Positions 35,962 through 43,957 of a DNA stretch of 64,000 nucleotides are shown piece after piece. The translations under genes were made by a program, and so were the position numbers. This DNA is from JBCBSK01 sp965250105. GTDB lineage: Bacteria; Pseudomonadota; Alphaproteobacteria; Rhizobiales; Tepidamorphaceae. Where the stretch lies: the NCBI GenBank assembly GCA_965250105.1, contig OZ252290.1:3286001-3350000 (forward strand). The letters are read 5' to 3'. The number at the start of each line of letters is the position of its first letter. Position 1 is the stretch's first letter. The notes beneath the pieces were generated by a model. That model was not told the DNA's origin. It worked only from the letters and a program-made list of their open reading frames with translations, and ran no database searches.

Positions 35962-35993
35962 TTGACGTTTACGTAAACTGCGGTTTGTGCTAC
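35962..35993 (+). promoter_or_regulatory. LiuR-type operator and promoter of the leucine catabolism operon
   Basis: TTGACG at 35962-35967 and TGCTAC at 35988-35993 are separated by 20 bases, the stretched spacer typical of promoters that MerR-family proteins twist into activity. Within it, GTTTACGTAAAC (35967-35978) is a perfect palindrome. The longer string TTGACGTTTACGTAAAC resembles, as I recall it, the published LiuR-box consensus for Proteobacteria. It lies about 190 bases upstream of the liuR start. Confidence 0.72.
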
Positions 35994-36083
35994 GGGGAAC
36001 GGTAAATCCGGTTGCGGTCGGAAGGCGCGCGATCGAGGTGGAAGGTCAAGGGGCCGCCGGTCGGCCGCCAGGCGAACTTGAAA

Positions 36084-36125
36084 GCATCGAGCATCGAGCA
36101 TCGAGCATCGAGCATCGAGCATCGA
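36084..36125 (+). repeat. Heptanucleotide tandem repeat, six units of GCATCGA
   Basis: Six perfect head-to-tail copies of GCATCGA, followed by a partial seventh (GC). The repeat lies between the LiuR-type promoter and the liuR ribosome site, in the presumed 5' untranslated leader. Because the unit is 7 bases, slippage would change leader length by 7 and shift any upstream reading frame. Confidence 0.92.
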
Positions 36126-36184
36126 GCGTCTGTGGCAGTGTCAAAGATGGGCCGCCGCTTCGGCCAGCGCGGCGAGGGATGGTG

Positions 36185-36574
36185 ATGAAGGAACTCTACA
36201 CGATCACCGAACTGACGCGGGAATTCGGCGTCACCCCGCGCACGCTGCGCTTCTATGAAGATGAGGGCATGATCCATCCCTTGCGCGATGGCCGCCGGCG
36301 CCTCTATCGCCCCGCCGACCGCACACTGCTGAAGCTCATCCTGCGCGGCAAGCGACTCGGCCTGCCGCTGGCCGATATCCGCGAGATCATCGGCATGTAT
36401 CGCGAGCCGCCGGGCGAGGCCGGTCAGTTGCGGCTTCTCATCGACAAGATCGCCGACCGCCGCGCCGAACTCGAACAGAAGCGCCGCGATATCGACCTGA
36501 CGCTGTCCGAACTCGACACGGTCGAGGCCGGTTGCCGCGGCCGTCTGGCGCAGCTGGGCGGGGCGGGTAAATGA
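36185..36574 (+). CDS. liuR: MerR family regulator of leucine/isovalerate catabolism (LiuR-like)
   Basis: A 129-residue MerR-type regulator. The N-terminal winged helix (LYTITELTREFGVTPRTLRFYEDEGMIHPLRDGRRRLYRPADRTLLKLI) is followed by a long dimerisation helix and no obvious metal-binding cysteines, apart from Cys119 near the end. The ATG at 36185 is chosen because GAGGG lies 6 bases upstream; another ATG is at 36179. Position at the head of a cluster with isovaleryl-CoA dehydrogenase and methylcrotonyl-CoA carboxylase, and a fitting operator upstream, identify it as LiuR, thought to respond to branched-chain acyl-CoA intermediates. Its stop overlaps the next gene by ATGA. Confidence 0.87.
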   Translation: MKELYTITELTREFGVTPRTLRFYEDEGMIHPLRDGRRRLYRPADRTLLKLILRGKRLGLPLADIREIIGMYREPPGEAGQLRLLIDKIADRRAELEQKRRDIDLTLSELDTVEAGCRGRLAQLGGAGK

Positions 36575-37023
36575 CGCCGGGCGGGCCTTTCGAACCGCGC
36601 GATCCGGATTTCGCGGCGCGCGTGCGCGACAGTTTCGCCGCCCAGGACTTCATGGCGCTCATCGGCGCCGAGCTCATCCATGTCGCGCCCGGCGAGGCCG
36701 ACATCGCGCTCACCCCGCGACCGGATCTGAGCCAGCAGCATGGCTTCATGCATGCGGGCACGACGATCGCCATCGCCGATTCGGCGGCCGGCTATGCGGC
36801 GATGACGCTGTTCGCCCGCGATCGCGGCGTGCTGACCGCCGAATTGAAGGTCAATCTCTTGAACCCGGCCAGGGGCGACCGGTTGGTGGCGCGTGGCCGT
36901 GTCGTCAAGCCGGGCCGCACGCTGACCATCTGCCAGGCCGATGTCGTCGGCATCGACAACGGGCGGGAAACCCATGTGGCGACCGCGCTGTTGACCATGA
37001 TGGCCGTTGACGGCCTGGCCTGA
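36571..37023 (+). CDS. PaaI-type hotdog-fold acyl-CoA thioesterase
   Basis: A 150-residue thioesterase of the 4HBT/PaaI family, which releases CoA from acyl or aryl thioesters. The catalytic region is LSQQHGFMHAGTTIAIADSAAGYAAM, with the conserved HGG-like turn read here as HAG and an Asp at the end of the hotdog helix; ELKVNLLNPARGDRLVARGRV gives the following strands. It overlaps liuR by ATGA and precedes isovaleryl-CoA dehydrogenase by 47 bases. In this setting it may clear stalled branched-chain acyl-CoA esters and recycle CoA. The exact substrate is unknown. Confidence 0.9.
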   Translation: MTPGGPFEPRDPDFAARVRDSFAAQDFMALIGAELIHVAPGEADIALTPRPDLSQQHGFMHAGTTIAIADSAAGYAAMTLFARDRGVLTAELKVNLLNPARGDRLVARGRVVKPGRTLTICQADVVGIDNGRETHVATALLTMMAVDGLA

Positions 37024-37070
37024 AACGACTGAACCGAACCCGAACGCTGTCCGAGGGAGAACGACGCGAG

Positions 37071-38249
37071 ATGCAGGCGATGAGCAATACCTTGCCCGAA
37101 TTCAACCATGCGCTCGGCGAAACCGCCGACATGATCCGCGATTCGGTGCGCAGCTTCGCCTCCGACCGGATCGCCCCGCGCGCCGATGACATCGACCGCG
37201 ACAACAAGTTCCCCCGCGATCTGTGGCCGGAACTGGGCGAACTCGGCGTCCTCGGCATCACGGTCGAGGAGGAATGGGGCGGCGCCGGCCTCGGCTATCT
37301 CGAACATTGCGTCGCCATGGAGGAGATCAGCCGCGCCTCGGCCTCTGTCGGCCTGTCCTATGGCGCTCATTCCAACCTCTGCGTCAACCAGATCCGGCGT
37401 AACGGCAATCCTGACCAGAAGTCGCGCTATCTGCCGAAGCTCGTCTCCGGCGAACATGTCGGCTCGCTGGCGATGAGCGAACCGGGCTCGGGCTCCGACG
37501 TCGTGTCGATGAAGACCCGCGCCGACCGCAAGGGCGATCGCTTCATCCTCAACGGCACCAAGATGTGGATCACCAACGCGCCGGAAGCCGATACCCTGGT
37601 CGTCTACGCCAAGACCGATCCGGAGGCTGGCCCGCGCGGTATCACGGCCTTCATCGTCGAGCGCGGCTCGTCCGGCCTGTCGACGCCGCAGAAGCTCGAC
37701 AAGCTCGGCATGCGCGGTTCCGACACCTCCGAAGTGGTGATGGAAGACGTCGAGGTGCCCGAGGAAAACGTGCTCGGCCAGGTCGGCGGCGGCGTTCGGA
37801 TCCTGATGAGCGGGCTCGACTATGAGCGGCTGGTGCTGGCCGCCGGGCCCACCGGCATCATGCAGGCCGCGATGGATGTCGTCGTGCCCTATGTCCATGA
37901 GCGCAAGCAGTTCGGCCAGCCGATCGGCTCGTTCCAGATCATGCAGGCCAAGCTCGCCGACATGTATGTGCGGATGAACGCCGCGCGCGCTTATGTCTAT
38001 GCGGTGGCGCGCGCCTGCGATCGCGGCGAGACGACCCGCAAGGACGCCGCCGGCGCGATCCTCTACGCGGCCGAGACCGCGACTTGGATGGCGCTCGAGG
38101 CGATCCAGTGCCTCGGCGGCAATGGCTATATCAACGACTATCCGACCGGCCGCCTCTTGCGCGACGCCAAGCTCTATGAGATCGGCGCCGGCACCAGCGA
38201 GATCCGCCGCTGGCTGATCGGCCGGGAACTGTTCGAGGAAACCGCCTGA
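37071..38249 (+). CDS. liuA: Isovaleryl-CoA dehydrogenase
   Basis: Oxidises isovaleryl-CoA to 3-methylcrotonyl-CoA in leucine breakdown, passing electrons to ETF. The 392-residue flavoprotein shows all acyl-CoA dehydrogenase parts: ITVEEEWGGAGLGYLEHCVAMEEISRASASVGLSYGAHSNLC, the FAD/substrate motif LAMSEPGSGSDVVSMKT, KMWITNAPEADTLVVYAKTD, and the C-terminal IQCLGGNGYINDYPTGRLLRDAKLYEIGAGTSEI. The base Glu252 lies in LDYERLVLAAGP, the position used by isovaleryl-CoA dehydrogenases rather than the later position of most paralogues, which supports the specific call. The ATG at 37071 or 37080 could start it. A hairpin repeat follows the stop. Confidence 0.95.
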   Translation: MQAMSNTLPEFNHALGETADMIRDSVRSFASDRIAPRADDIDRDNKFPRDLWPELGELGVLGITVEEEWGGAGLGYLEHCVAMEEISRASASVGLSYGAHSNLCVNQIRRNGNPDQKSRYLPKLVSGEHVGSLAMSEPGSGSDVVSMKTRADRKGDRFILNGTKMWITNAPEADTLVVYAKTDPEAGPRGITAFIVERGSSGLSTPQKLDKLGMRGSDTSEVVMEDVEVPEENVLGQVGGGVRILMSGLDYERLVLAAGPTGIMQAAMDVVVPYVHERKQFGQPIGSFQIMQAKLADMYVRMNAARAYVYAVARACDRGETTRKDAAGAILYAAETATWMALEAIQCLGGNGYINDYPTGRLLRDAKLYEIGAGTSEIRRWLIGRELFEETA

Positions 38250-38259
38250 GGCGTATCTC

Positions 38260-38297
38260 GAGCGTATCCAGTGAGTTTTGGCTCACCGGATACGCTC
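38260..38297. repeat. Intergenic hairpin (REP-like element or terminator)
   Basis: Arms GAGCGTATCC and GGATACGCTC pair perfectly, then GTGAG and CTCAC pair after one mismatch, around a TTTTGG loop. The adjoining bases to about 38370 (AAATTCCTGCCTTAAAGCCGG) resemble repeated intergenic elements I associate with Hyphomicrobiales genomes, but only one copy is in this window. It lies between the convergent isovaleryl-CoA dehydrogenase and EamA genes and may end both transcripts. Confidence 0.6.
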
Positions 38298-38379
38298 TAA
38301 CCCATTGATTCTACGAAATTCCTGCCTTAAAGCCGGTTCCCGCTTTCGCTGGTATTTCTCCAGGACGCGCGGCGCTCCG

Positions 38380-39303
38380 TCAGGTCTCGACCGGCTTGTC
38401 GGGCGGGGTGCCGCGCGACCGGTCGGCCTGGCGGGCGACCGCGAGCCCGGTGAGGATCAGCACCAGGCCGAAGACAAGCGCCAGCGTCAGCTTCTCGTCG
38501 ACCAGAAGAACGCCGAGGGCGACGCCGAAGACGGGTACCAGATTCATGCCTTGCGCGTAGTAGGTCAGCCCGACGCTGCGAATGATGTGAAAGCGCAGGA
38601 TCGTCGCGAGCCCGGTCGGCACCAGCCCGACATAGATCAGCGCCAGCACCGCTTCCCGCGACAGAGTCTGCGGCATCGGCGCCGCGACGAGCGCCAGCGG
38701 CAGGAAGACGAGCCCGTTGATGGCGAAGACCAGGAAGGCGAGCCGGGTCGGCGGCACGTCCAGGACCTTGCGGCTCAACGCGCCCGACAGCGTATAAGAC
38801 AGGCTGGCGCCGAGAACGGCGATCTTCTGCATCGGCGCGCTGGCATCGAGCCTGAGATCGTTGGCGAAGATCAGCACCACGCCGGAAAAGCCGATCGCCA
38901 TGGCCAGCGCCTTCAAGGGCGAAATGCGGTCGTCCTTCGTCGTGACATGGCTGACCAGGAGCGCGAAGAACGGGCCGGCGCCTAGCAGGACCGCCGTCAC
39001 CGACGCATCGATCGATTGCTGGGCCCAGGCGATCAGCGAGAACGGCACCGCCACGTTTAGAATCGCGATGCCGCAGACGAAGCGCCATTGCCGCGCCGTC
39101 TCGGGCAACAAGAAGCCGCGCCACACCACCCAGGGCAGAAGGATGAGGGCGGCCAGCCCGGTGCGGATCGCGACCAGCCAGAGCGGGCCCGTTTCGGCGA
39201 CGCCGACCTTGATCGCCGGGAACACCGAGCCCCAGATCGCGGCGAGCATCACGATGACGGCGATATCGAGCGCGGTGGCTTTCCTGATGGCGGGGCTTGG
39301 CAC
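38380..39303 (-). CDS. EamA family transporter (drug/metabolite transporter superfamily)
   Basis: A 307-residue inner-membrane protein with ten predicted helices in two EamA repeats. It begins with LDIAVIVMLAAIWGSVFPAIKVGV, has the mid-repeat segment PFSLIAWAQQSIDASVTAVLLGAGPFFALLVSH, and ends in NLVPVFGVALGVLLVDEKLTLALVFGLVLILTGL, typical of the family. The start is GTG at 39303; no upstream ATG gives a better beginning. The substrate is unknown; relatives export amino acids, nucleosides or small metabolites. It is convergent with the leucine genes and divergent from the YdcF-type gene, so it is probably a single-gene unit. Confidence 0.9.
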   Translation of the reverse strand: MPSPAIRKATALDIAVIVMLAAIWGSVFPAIKVGVAETGPLWLVAIRTGLAALILLPWVVWRGFLLPETARQWRFVCGIAILNVAVPFSLIAWAQQSIDASVTAVLLGAGPFFALLVSHVTTKDDRISPLKALAMAIGFSGVVLIFANDLRLDASAPMQKIAVLGASLSYTLSGALSRKVLDVPPTRLAFLVFAINGLVFLPLALVAAPMPQTLSREAVLALIYVGLVPTGLATILRFHIIRSVGLTYYAQGMNLVPVFGVALGVLLVDEKLTLALVFGLVLILTGLAVARQADRSRGTPPDKPVET

Positions 39304-39473
39304 CTGATATCGGCCTTGTGGCGGTCCGTTCGTCGATCACGTCGTCGGTCGGCGCGCGATCGTGTGCGGGCTATCGCCCGTCCGTCGCGGCCTGTAAGAG
39401 AGCGTTGCCCTTGTGTGGCGTATCGTGGGGTGGGTGCGCAATCGGTGCCAATGCATGGGGGCAATGCCGGATC

Positions 39474-40385
39474 ATGTTCTTCTACCTGTCGAAGATCGGC
39501 TGGTTCGTCCTGCAGCCGAGCAATGCGCTCATCCTGGCGCTGGTCGCGGGCCTTGTCCTCATGGCGCTCGGCTGGCGGTTCGGCCGCCGGCTGGGGCGGG
39601 GGCTCGTCGTGCTCGCCGGTGCGGGCCTCGTTATCGCCGGCTTCTCGCCGCTCGGCCAGCTTCTGATTCTGCCGCTGGAAGACCGCTTTCCGGCCTGGCG
39701 GGAAAGCGCCGACGCTCCACCCCCCGACGGCGTCATCATGCTCGGCGGTGCCTTCGCCACCATCGTTTCCGAAGGGCGCGGTTCGGCCGAACTCAACCAG
39801 GCCGCCGAACGGCTCACCGCCTTCGCCGCGCTGGCGCGGCTCTATCCCGAGGCGCGGCTCGTCATTTCCGGTGGTTCGGCGCAGATCCTCTATTACGACA
39901 TCACCGAAACCGAGGTCGCCATGACCATATTGGCCGATCTCGGCGTTGATCCGGCGCGTCTCGAACTGGAGGACCGATCGCGCAACACCTATGAGAACGC
40001 GGTCTATAGCCGCGCGCTCGTCGACCCTGGGCCCGACGAACACTGGCTTCTGGTGACGTCCGCCTTTCATATGCCACGTGCGGTCGGCTGTTTCCGCGCG
40101 GTTGGCTTCGACGTCGAGGCCTATCCCGTCGACTACCGCACGCGCGGGCCGGAAGACCGCTGGCGGCCGTTCTATTCTGCGTCCGAAGGGCTCAGGCGGA
40201 CCGATCTCGCGACCCGCGAATGGGTCGGTCTCGTCGTCTACCGGCTGACCGGGCGGATTCACGCGTTTCTGCCGGGACCCGACCCCCGGCCGGAGGCGGG
40301 CGGGCGCGCCGCTCGGACAGGGGTTTTCCTCAAGGAAATCGGGTTCTTGCGTGCGGTGCAAAAAAACCGCTTGCGGAGAACGTAA
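39474..40385 (+). CDS. YdcF/ElyC family membrane protein (DUF218)
   Basis: A 303-residue inner-membrane protein with two N-terminal helices (about 10-30 and 35-60: NALILALVAGLVLMALGWRF; GLVVLAGAGLVIAGFSPLG) and a periplasmic or cytoplasmic DUF218 domain. Family motifs: PDGVIMLGGAF, RLVISGGSAQI, LELEDRSRNTYENAV and LLVTSAFHMPRAVGCFRAVG. ElyC, the best-known member, is linked to peptidoglycan and lipid-carrier metabolism at low temperature. The ATG at 39474 matches the family start (MFFYLSKIGWFVLQPSN). The last 30 residues are basic and poorly conserved in appearance. No operon partner is evident. Confidence 0.9.
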   Translation: MFFYLSKIGWFVLQPSNALILALVAGLVLMALGWRFGRRLGRGLVVLAGAGLVIAGFSPLGQLLILPLEDRFPAWRESADAPPPDGVIMLGGAFATIVSEGRGSAELNQAAERLTAFAALARLYPEARLVISGGSAQILYYDITETEVAMTILADLGVDPARLELEDRSRNTYENAVYSRALVDPGPDEHWLLVTSAFHMPRAVGCFRAVGFDVEAYPVDYRTRGPEDRWRPFYSASEGLRRTDLATREWVGLVVYRLTGRIHAFLPGPDPRPEAGGRAARTGVFLKEIGFLRAVQKNRLRRT

Positions 40386-40466
40386 ACAAAGCGTAACTCG
40401 ACCCGCCTCGGGCTGGTCCGTGCCATGCCCGACCTTGACAGTGATGTGGGCTGGCTGAGGGCTGAC

Positions 40467-40592
40467 ATGGATTTCAAATCCGAGACCAATTGCTGGAAAC
40501 CGGCGGTTTGGACACTCGCGGTGCTTGTCGCGATCATGGCGATGGCGGCGCTTTTCGGCGGTTTCGATCCGAACGCGGTGGCGTCTCGATAG
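40467..40592 (+). CDS. Very small single-pass membrane protein (41 residues)
   Basis: A short gene between the YdcF-type gene and a rhodanese gene. From the ATG at 40467, with GAGGG 5 bases upstream, it encodes MDFKSETNCWKPAVW, then one transmembrane helix (TLAVLVAIMAMAALFGGF) and the tail DPNAVASR. An in-frame ATG at 40425 would give 55 residues but lacks a ribosome site. A hairpin with T-run lies 31 bases after the stop, which supports a transcription unit. I do not recognise the family and the size makes it less certain. Confidence 0.55.
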   Translation: MDFKSETNCWKPAVWTLAVLVAIMAMAALFGGFDPNAVASR

Positions 40593-40622
40593 ATCTCGAT
40601 ACGAAACGGCATTCCAAGCGGC

Positions 40623-40648
40623 GGCGCGGTTGAATTCCGCGCCGTTTT
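40623..40648 (+). terminator. Rho-independent terminator after the small membrane gene
   Basis: Perfect 7-base stem GGCGCGG / CCGCGCC with loop TTGAATT, followed directly by GTTTT. Good position for ending transcription of the small gene or the YdcF-type gene ahead of it. Confidence 0.68.
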
Positions 40649-40690
40649 GCGTTCAGCATCCGACGGTTCGGTGTTTTCGGAGCGAAGGCC

Positions 40691-41110
40691 ATGGCGCAGA
40701 CCATCACCCTTGGATATCGCGCGCTCGTCGATCAGGCGCTCGCCGAGATCGAGACCCTGTCGGTCGAGGCGGCGCACGCGCTGCTCGATCGCGAGGACGT
40801 GGTCTTCGTCGATATCCGCGATCCGCGCGAACTCGACCGCATGGGCAGGCTGCCGGGCGCGTTTCACGCCCCGCGCGGCATGCTGGAATTCTGGATCGAT
40901 CCCGACAGCCCCTATCACAAGCCGGTTTTCGCCGAGGACAAGCGCTTCGTCTTCTTCTGCGCCGGTGGCTGGCGCTCGGCGCTCGCCGCCCAGACCGCCA
41001 GCCGGATGGGCCTGACGCCGGTCTGCCATATCGATGGCGGGTTCGGCGCCTGGAAGAAGGCCGGCGCGCCGGTCGACGCGCCCGAGGCGGCACCGGGCGA
41101 AGCGGGCTGA
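40691..41110 (+). CDS. Rhodanese-like domain protein
   Basis: A 139-residue single-domain sulfurtransferase. After an N-terminal helix region (ALVDQALAEIETLSVEAAHALL), the core has DVVFVDIRDPRELDRMGRLPGAFHAPRG and the catalytic Cys90 in VFFCAGGWRSALAA, followed by HIDGGFGAWKKAGAPV. The loop CAGGWRS is six residues, as in thiosulfate or persulfide sulfurtransferases. The ATG follows GGAG with 8 bases between. No signal peptide, so cytoplasmic. It lies just upstream of the methylcrotonyl-CoA carboxylase beta gene, 81 bases away, and could share its transcript, though it also fits the sulfur theme of the block beyond. Confidence 0.92.
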   Translation: MAQTITLGYRALVDQALAEIETLSVEAAHALLDREDVVFVDIRDPRELDRMGRLPGAFHAPRGMLEFWIDPDSPYHKPVFAEDKRFVFFCAGGWRSALAAQTASRMGLTPVCHIDGGFGAWKKAGAPVDAPEAAPGEAG

Positions 41111-41191
41111 CGATCAGGCTCGCGCCTTGCGGCAGCGGGTGCCATGGGCTAGCCGTTAGGCTCCTGATGGCACGCCCCGCGAGAACCCCGC

Positions 41192-42799
41192 ATGCCCCGC
41201 ATCCAGACCAAGATTTCCGTCACATCGAGCGACTTCGCCGACAATGCCGAGGCGATGGCGGCCCTCGTGGCCGATCTCGACGCCAAGCGCGCCACGGCCG
41301 CCCGCGGCGGATCCGACCGGGCGCGCGAGCGCCATGTCGCGCGCGGCAAGCTTCTGCCGCGCGAGCGGGTCATCCGCCTGCTCGATCCCGGCGCGCCCTT
41401 CCTGGAACTCTCGCCGCTCGCCGCCCACGGGCTTTATGGCGACGACATCCATGGCGCGGGGCTAATCACCGGCATCGGCCGGGTGTCTGGCCGGGAATGC
41501 GTCATCGTCTGCAATGACGCGACGATCAAGGGTGGCACCTATTATCCGATGACGGTGAAGAAGCATCTCCGCGCCCAGGAGATCGCCCGCGAGAACCGGC
41601 TGCCCTGCATCTATCTGGTCGATTCGGGCGGCGCCAACCTGCCGAACCAGACCGATGTCTTCCCCGATCGCGATCATTTCGGCCGCATCTTCTACAATCA
41701 GGCGACCATGAGCGCCGAGGGCATCCCGCAGATCGCGCTGGTCATGGGCTCGTGCACCGCCGGCGGCGCCTATGTGCCGGCGATGTCGGATGAAACCGTC
41801 ATTGTGCGCCATCAGGGCACGATCTTTCTCGGCGGCCCGCCGCTGGTGAAGGCCGCGACCGGCGAGGAGGTGTCGGCGGAGGATCTCGGCGGCGGCGACC
41901 TGCATGCCCGCCAGTCCGGCGTCGCCGACCATCTGGCGGCGAACGACGATCAGGCTCTTGAAACGGCCCGCCGCATCGTCGGCCATCTCACCGAGCCGAG
42001 CCCCGGCGGCGTGCCGCGCCATGCGCCGGTCGATCCGGCCTACGACCCGGCCGAACTGGACGGCGTGGTGCCGAGCGCGCTGTCGACGCAATATGATATC
42101 CGCGAAGTGATCGCCCGCCTCGTCGATGGCTCGGTCTTCGACGAGTTCAAGGCGCTCTACGGCACGACGCTGGTCACCGGCTTCGCCCATATCTGGGGCA
42201 TTCCGGTCGGCATCGTCGCCAATAACGGTATCCTCTATTCCGAATCGGCGCTGAAGGGCGCCCATTTCGTCGAACTGTGCTGCCAGCGGCGCATTCCGCT
42301 GCTCTTCCTGCAGAACATCACCGGCTTCATGGTCGGCCGGCAATATGAAGCCGGCGGCATCGCCAAGGACGGCGCCAAGCTCGTCACCGCCGTCGCCTCG
42401 GCCAAGGTGCCCAAGATCACGGTGATCGTCGGCGGCTCCTACGGTGCCGGCAATTACGGCATGTGCGGCCGCGCCTACAGCCCGCGCTTTCTGTTCATGT
42501 GGCCGAATGCGCGCATTTCGGTCATGGGGGGCGAACAGGCGGCCAGCGTGCTTGCCACCGTCAAGCGCGCCAATATCGAGGCCGATGGCGGCGCCTGGTC
42601 GGCCGAGGAGGAAGACGCCTTCAAGGCGCCGATCCGCACCCGCTACGACGAAGAGGGCCATCCCTATTACGCGACGGCGCGATTGTGGGACGACGGCATC
42701 ATCACGCCGCGCGAAACCCGCCGCGTGCTCGGGCTCGCCTTCGGCGCGACGCTGAACGCGCCGATCCCCGAAACCCGCTTCGGCGTGTTCCGGATGTGA
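41192..42799 (+). CDS. liuB: Methylcrotonyl-CoA carboxylase, carboxyltransferase (beta) subunit
   Basis: Transfers CO2 from biotin to 3-methylcrotonyl-CoA in leucine catabolism, with the biotin-bearing alpha subunit (LiuD). The 535-residue crotonase-fold protein contains the family signatures LPCIYLVDSGGANLPNQTDVFPDRDHFGRIFYNQATMSA and MGSCTAGGAYVPAMSDE, typical of methylcrotonyl rather than propionyl carboxylases, then FLQNITGFMVGRQYEAGGIAKDGAK and VGGSYGAGNYGMCGRAYSPRFLFMWPNARISVMGGEQAA, which form the biotin-site oxyanion holes. ATG at 41192. Unusually, the alpha-subunit gene is not next to it but 4.2 kb downstream, beyond a set of sulfur-metabolism genes. Confidence 0.95.
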   Translation: MPRIQTKISVTSSDFADNAEAMAALVADLDAKRATAARGGSDRARERHVARGKLLPRERVIRLLDPGAPFLELSPLAAHGLYGDDIHGAGLITGIGRVSGRECVIVCNDATIKGGTYYPMTVKKHLRAQEIARENRLPCIYLVDSGGANLPNQTDVFPDRDHFGRIFYNQATMSAEGIPQIALVMGSCTAGGAYVPAMSDETVIVRHQGTIFLGGPPLVKAATGEEVSAEDLGGGDLHARQSGVADHLAANDDQALETARRIVGHLTEPSPGGVPRHAPVDPAYDPAELDGVVPSALSTQYDIREVIARLVDGSVFDEFKALYGTTLVTGFAHIWGIPVGIVANNGILYSESALKGAHFVELCCQRRIPLLFLQNITGFMVGRQYEAGGIAKDGAKLVTAVASAKVPKITVIVGGSYGAGNYGMCGRAYSPRFLFMWPNARISVMGGEQAASVLATVKRANIEADGGAWSAEEEDAFKAPIRTRYDEEGHPYYATARLWDDGIITPRETRRVLGLAFGATLNAPIPETRFGVFRM

Positions 42800-42932
42800 G
42801 CGGGGCAGGGCGTTCGCGCCCCTGCCATGCGGCCGCGCGGTTGCTGCCTGTTCCGCGCGCCGGCATGTTTCACGCGGCAAAATTGGGATATGAGCGCCGG
42901 AGCTGGCGCGGGGTCGGGGGAAGCGCGTGCGG

Positions 42933-43940
42933 ATGACTGTCGGGACCGGGGTGTTGGAGCGTTGGCGGCCTCTATTGCCGGGCCTCGCCGTATCGCTGGT
43001 CATCGCCATGGCGTCGATGTTCGTCGCCAACAATTATGGCGGCCCGGTCATGCTGTTCGCGCTGCTGATCGGCATCGCCTTTCATTTCCTGCATGAGGAA
43101 GGCCCCTGCCGGGCCGGGATCGACGTCGCCGGGCGGCAGGTCCTGCGGATCGGGGTGGCGCTGCTCGGCGTGCGGCTGACCTTCGAGGAAATCCTGGCGC
43201 TCGGCTGGACGCCGGTCGTCATGGTGGCGAGCGCGGTCGTGGCGACGCTCGCCTTCGGCGTCGTGCTGGCGCGGCTCCTCGGCTTTAACAACCAGTTCGG
43301 CGCGCTGACCGGCGGGGCGGTGGCGATCTGCGGCGCCTCGGCGGCGCTGGCCATTTCCTCGGTCCTACCCAAGGACAAGGAGGCCGAGCGCAACACCCTG
43401 TTCACCGTCATCGGCGTGACCACCCTGTCGACGATCGCCATGGTGCTCTATCCGGTCGTGACCGGGCTTCTCGACTTCGACCACCGCGATGCCGGGATCT
43501 TCCTCGGCGGCACCATTCACGACGTCGCCCAGGTGGTGGGGGCGGGCTATTCGGTCTCGCCCGAGACCGGCGACATCGCGACCTTCACCAAGCTGTTGCG
43601 GGTGGCGATGCTGCTGCCGATCGTGCTGATCATCGCCTTCCTGTTCGGCCGCGCCAAGGACGGTCTCGGCGCCGCCCAGGGGCCGGCCGGCATTCCGTTG
43701 TTCCTGATCGGCTTCGCGGTCCTCGTCGTCGTGACGAGCCTCGGGCTGATCCCCGAACCAGTGCGCCATGTCATCGAGGAGGTCTCGCGCTGGTGCCTGA
43801 TCACCGCGATCGCGGCGCTCGGCATGAAGACATCGCTCAAGGCGATGGCGCAGGTCGGCGGCAAGGCGATCGTTCTGATCGTGGCGCAGACGCTGTTTCT
43901 CGCCGGCCTCGTGCTGGCGATCATCCTGTTCGGATTCTGA
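42933..43940 (+). CDS. YeiH family putative sulfate/sulfite exporter
   Basis: A 335-residue inner-membrane protein with about ten helices. The family segments are clear: AGIDVAGRQVLRIGVALLGVRLTFEEIL, GGAVAICGASAALAISSVLPKDKEAERNTLFTVIGVTTLSTIAMVLYP and GIFLGGTIHDVAQVVGAGYSVS, with AIAALGMKTSLKAMAQVGGKA near the end. YeiH proteins have been proposed to export sulfate or sulfite, or to act in thiosulfate and taurine metabolism; direct proof is thin. The start may be ATG 42933 or GTG 42927. It converges with the TauE-type gene (17 bases between stops), fitting a shared role in disposing of sulfur oxyanions. Confidence 0.9.
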   Translation: MTVGTGVLERWRPLLPGLAVSLVIAMASMFVANNYGGPVMLFALLIGIAFHFLHEEGPCRAGIDVAGRQVLRIGVALLGVRLTFEEILALGWTPVVMVASAVVATLAFGVVLARLLGFNNQFGALTGGAVAICGASAALAISSVLPKDKEAERNTLFTVIGVTTLSTIAMVLYPVVTGLLDFDHRDAGIFLGGTIHDVAQVVGAGYSVSPETGDIATFTKLLRVAMLLPIVLIIAFLFGRAKDGLGAAQGPAGIPLFLIGFAVLVVVTSLGLIPEPVRHVIEEVSRWCLITAIAALGMKTSLKAMAQVGGKAIVLIVAQTLFLAGLVLAIILFGF

Positions 43941-43957
43941 GGGCCGGGGCTTGCGCC

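Noticed and set aside
36084..36125. A CRISPR array at the short direct repeats
   Set aside because: The units are 7 bases with no spacers between them, so this is a simple tandem repeat. No cas gene is nearby.
35292..36277. Several short open frames on both strands between the coiled-coil gene and liuR, including one through the heptamer repeat
   Set aside because: Improbable amino acid composition, no ribosome sites and no hydrophobic or domain pattern; those through the repeat only translate it as a periodic peptide.
42801..42828. A terminator after liuB (GGGCAGGG / CCCCTGCC hairpin)
   Set aside because: A GC-rich inverted repeat is present but no T run follows and the stem is uneven; too weak to call.
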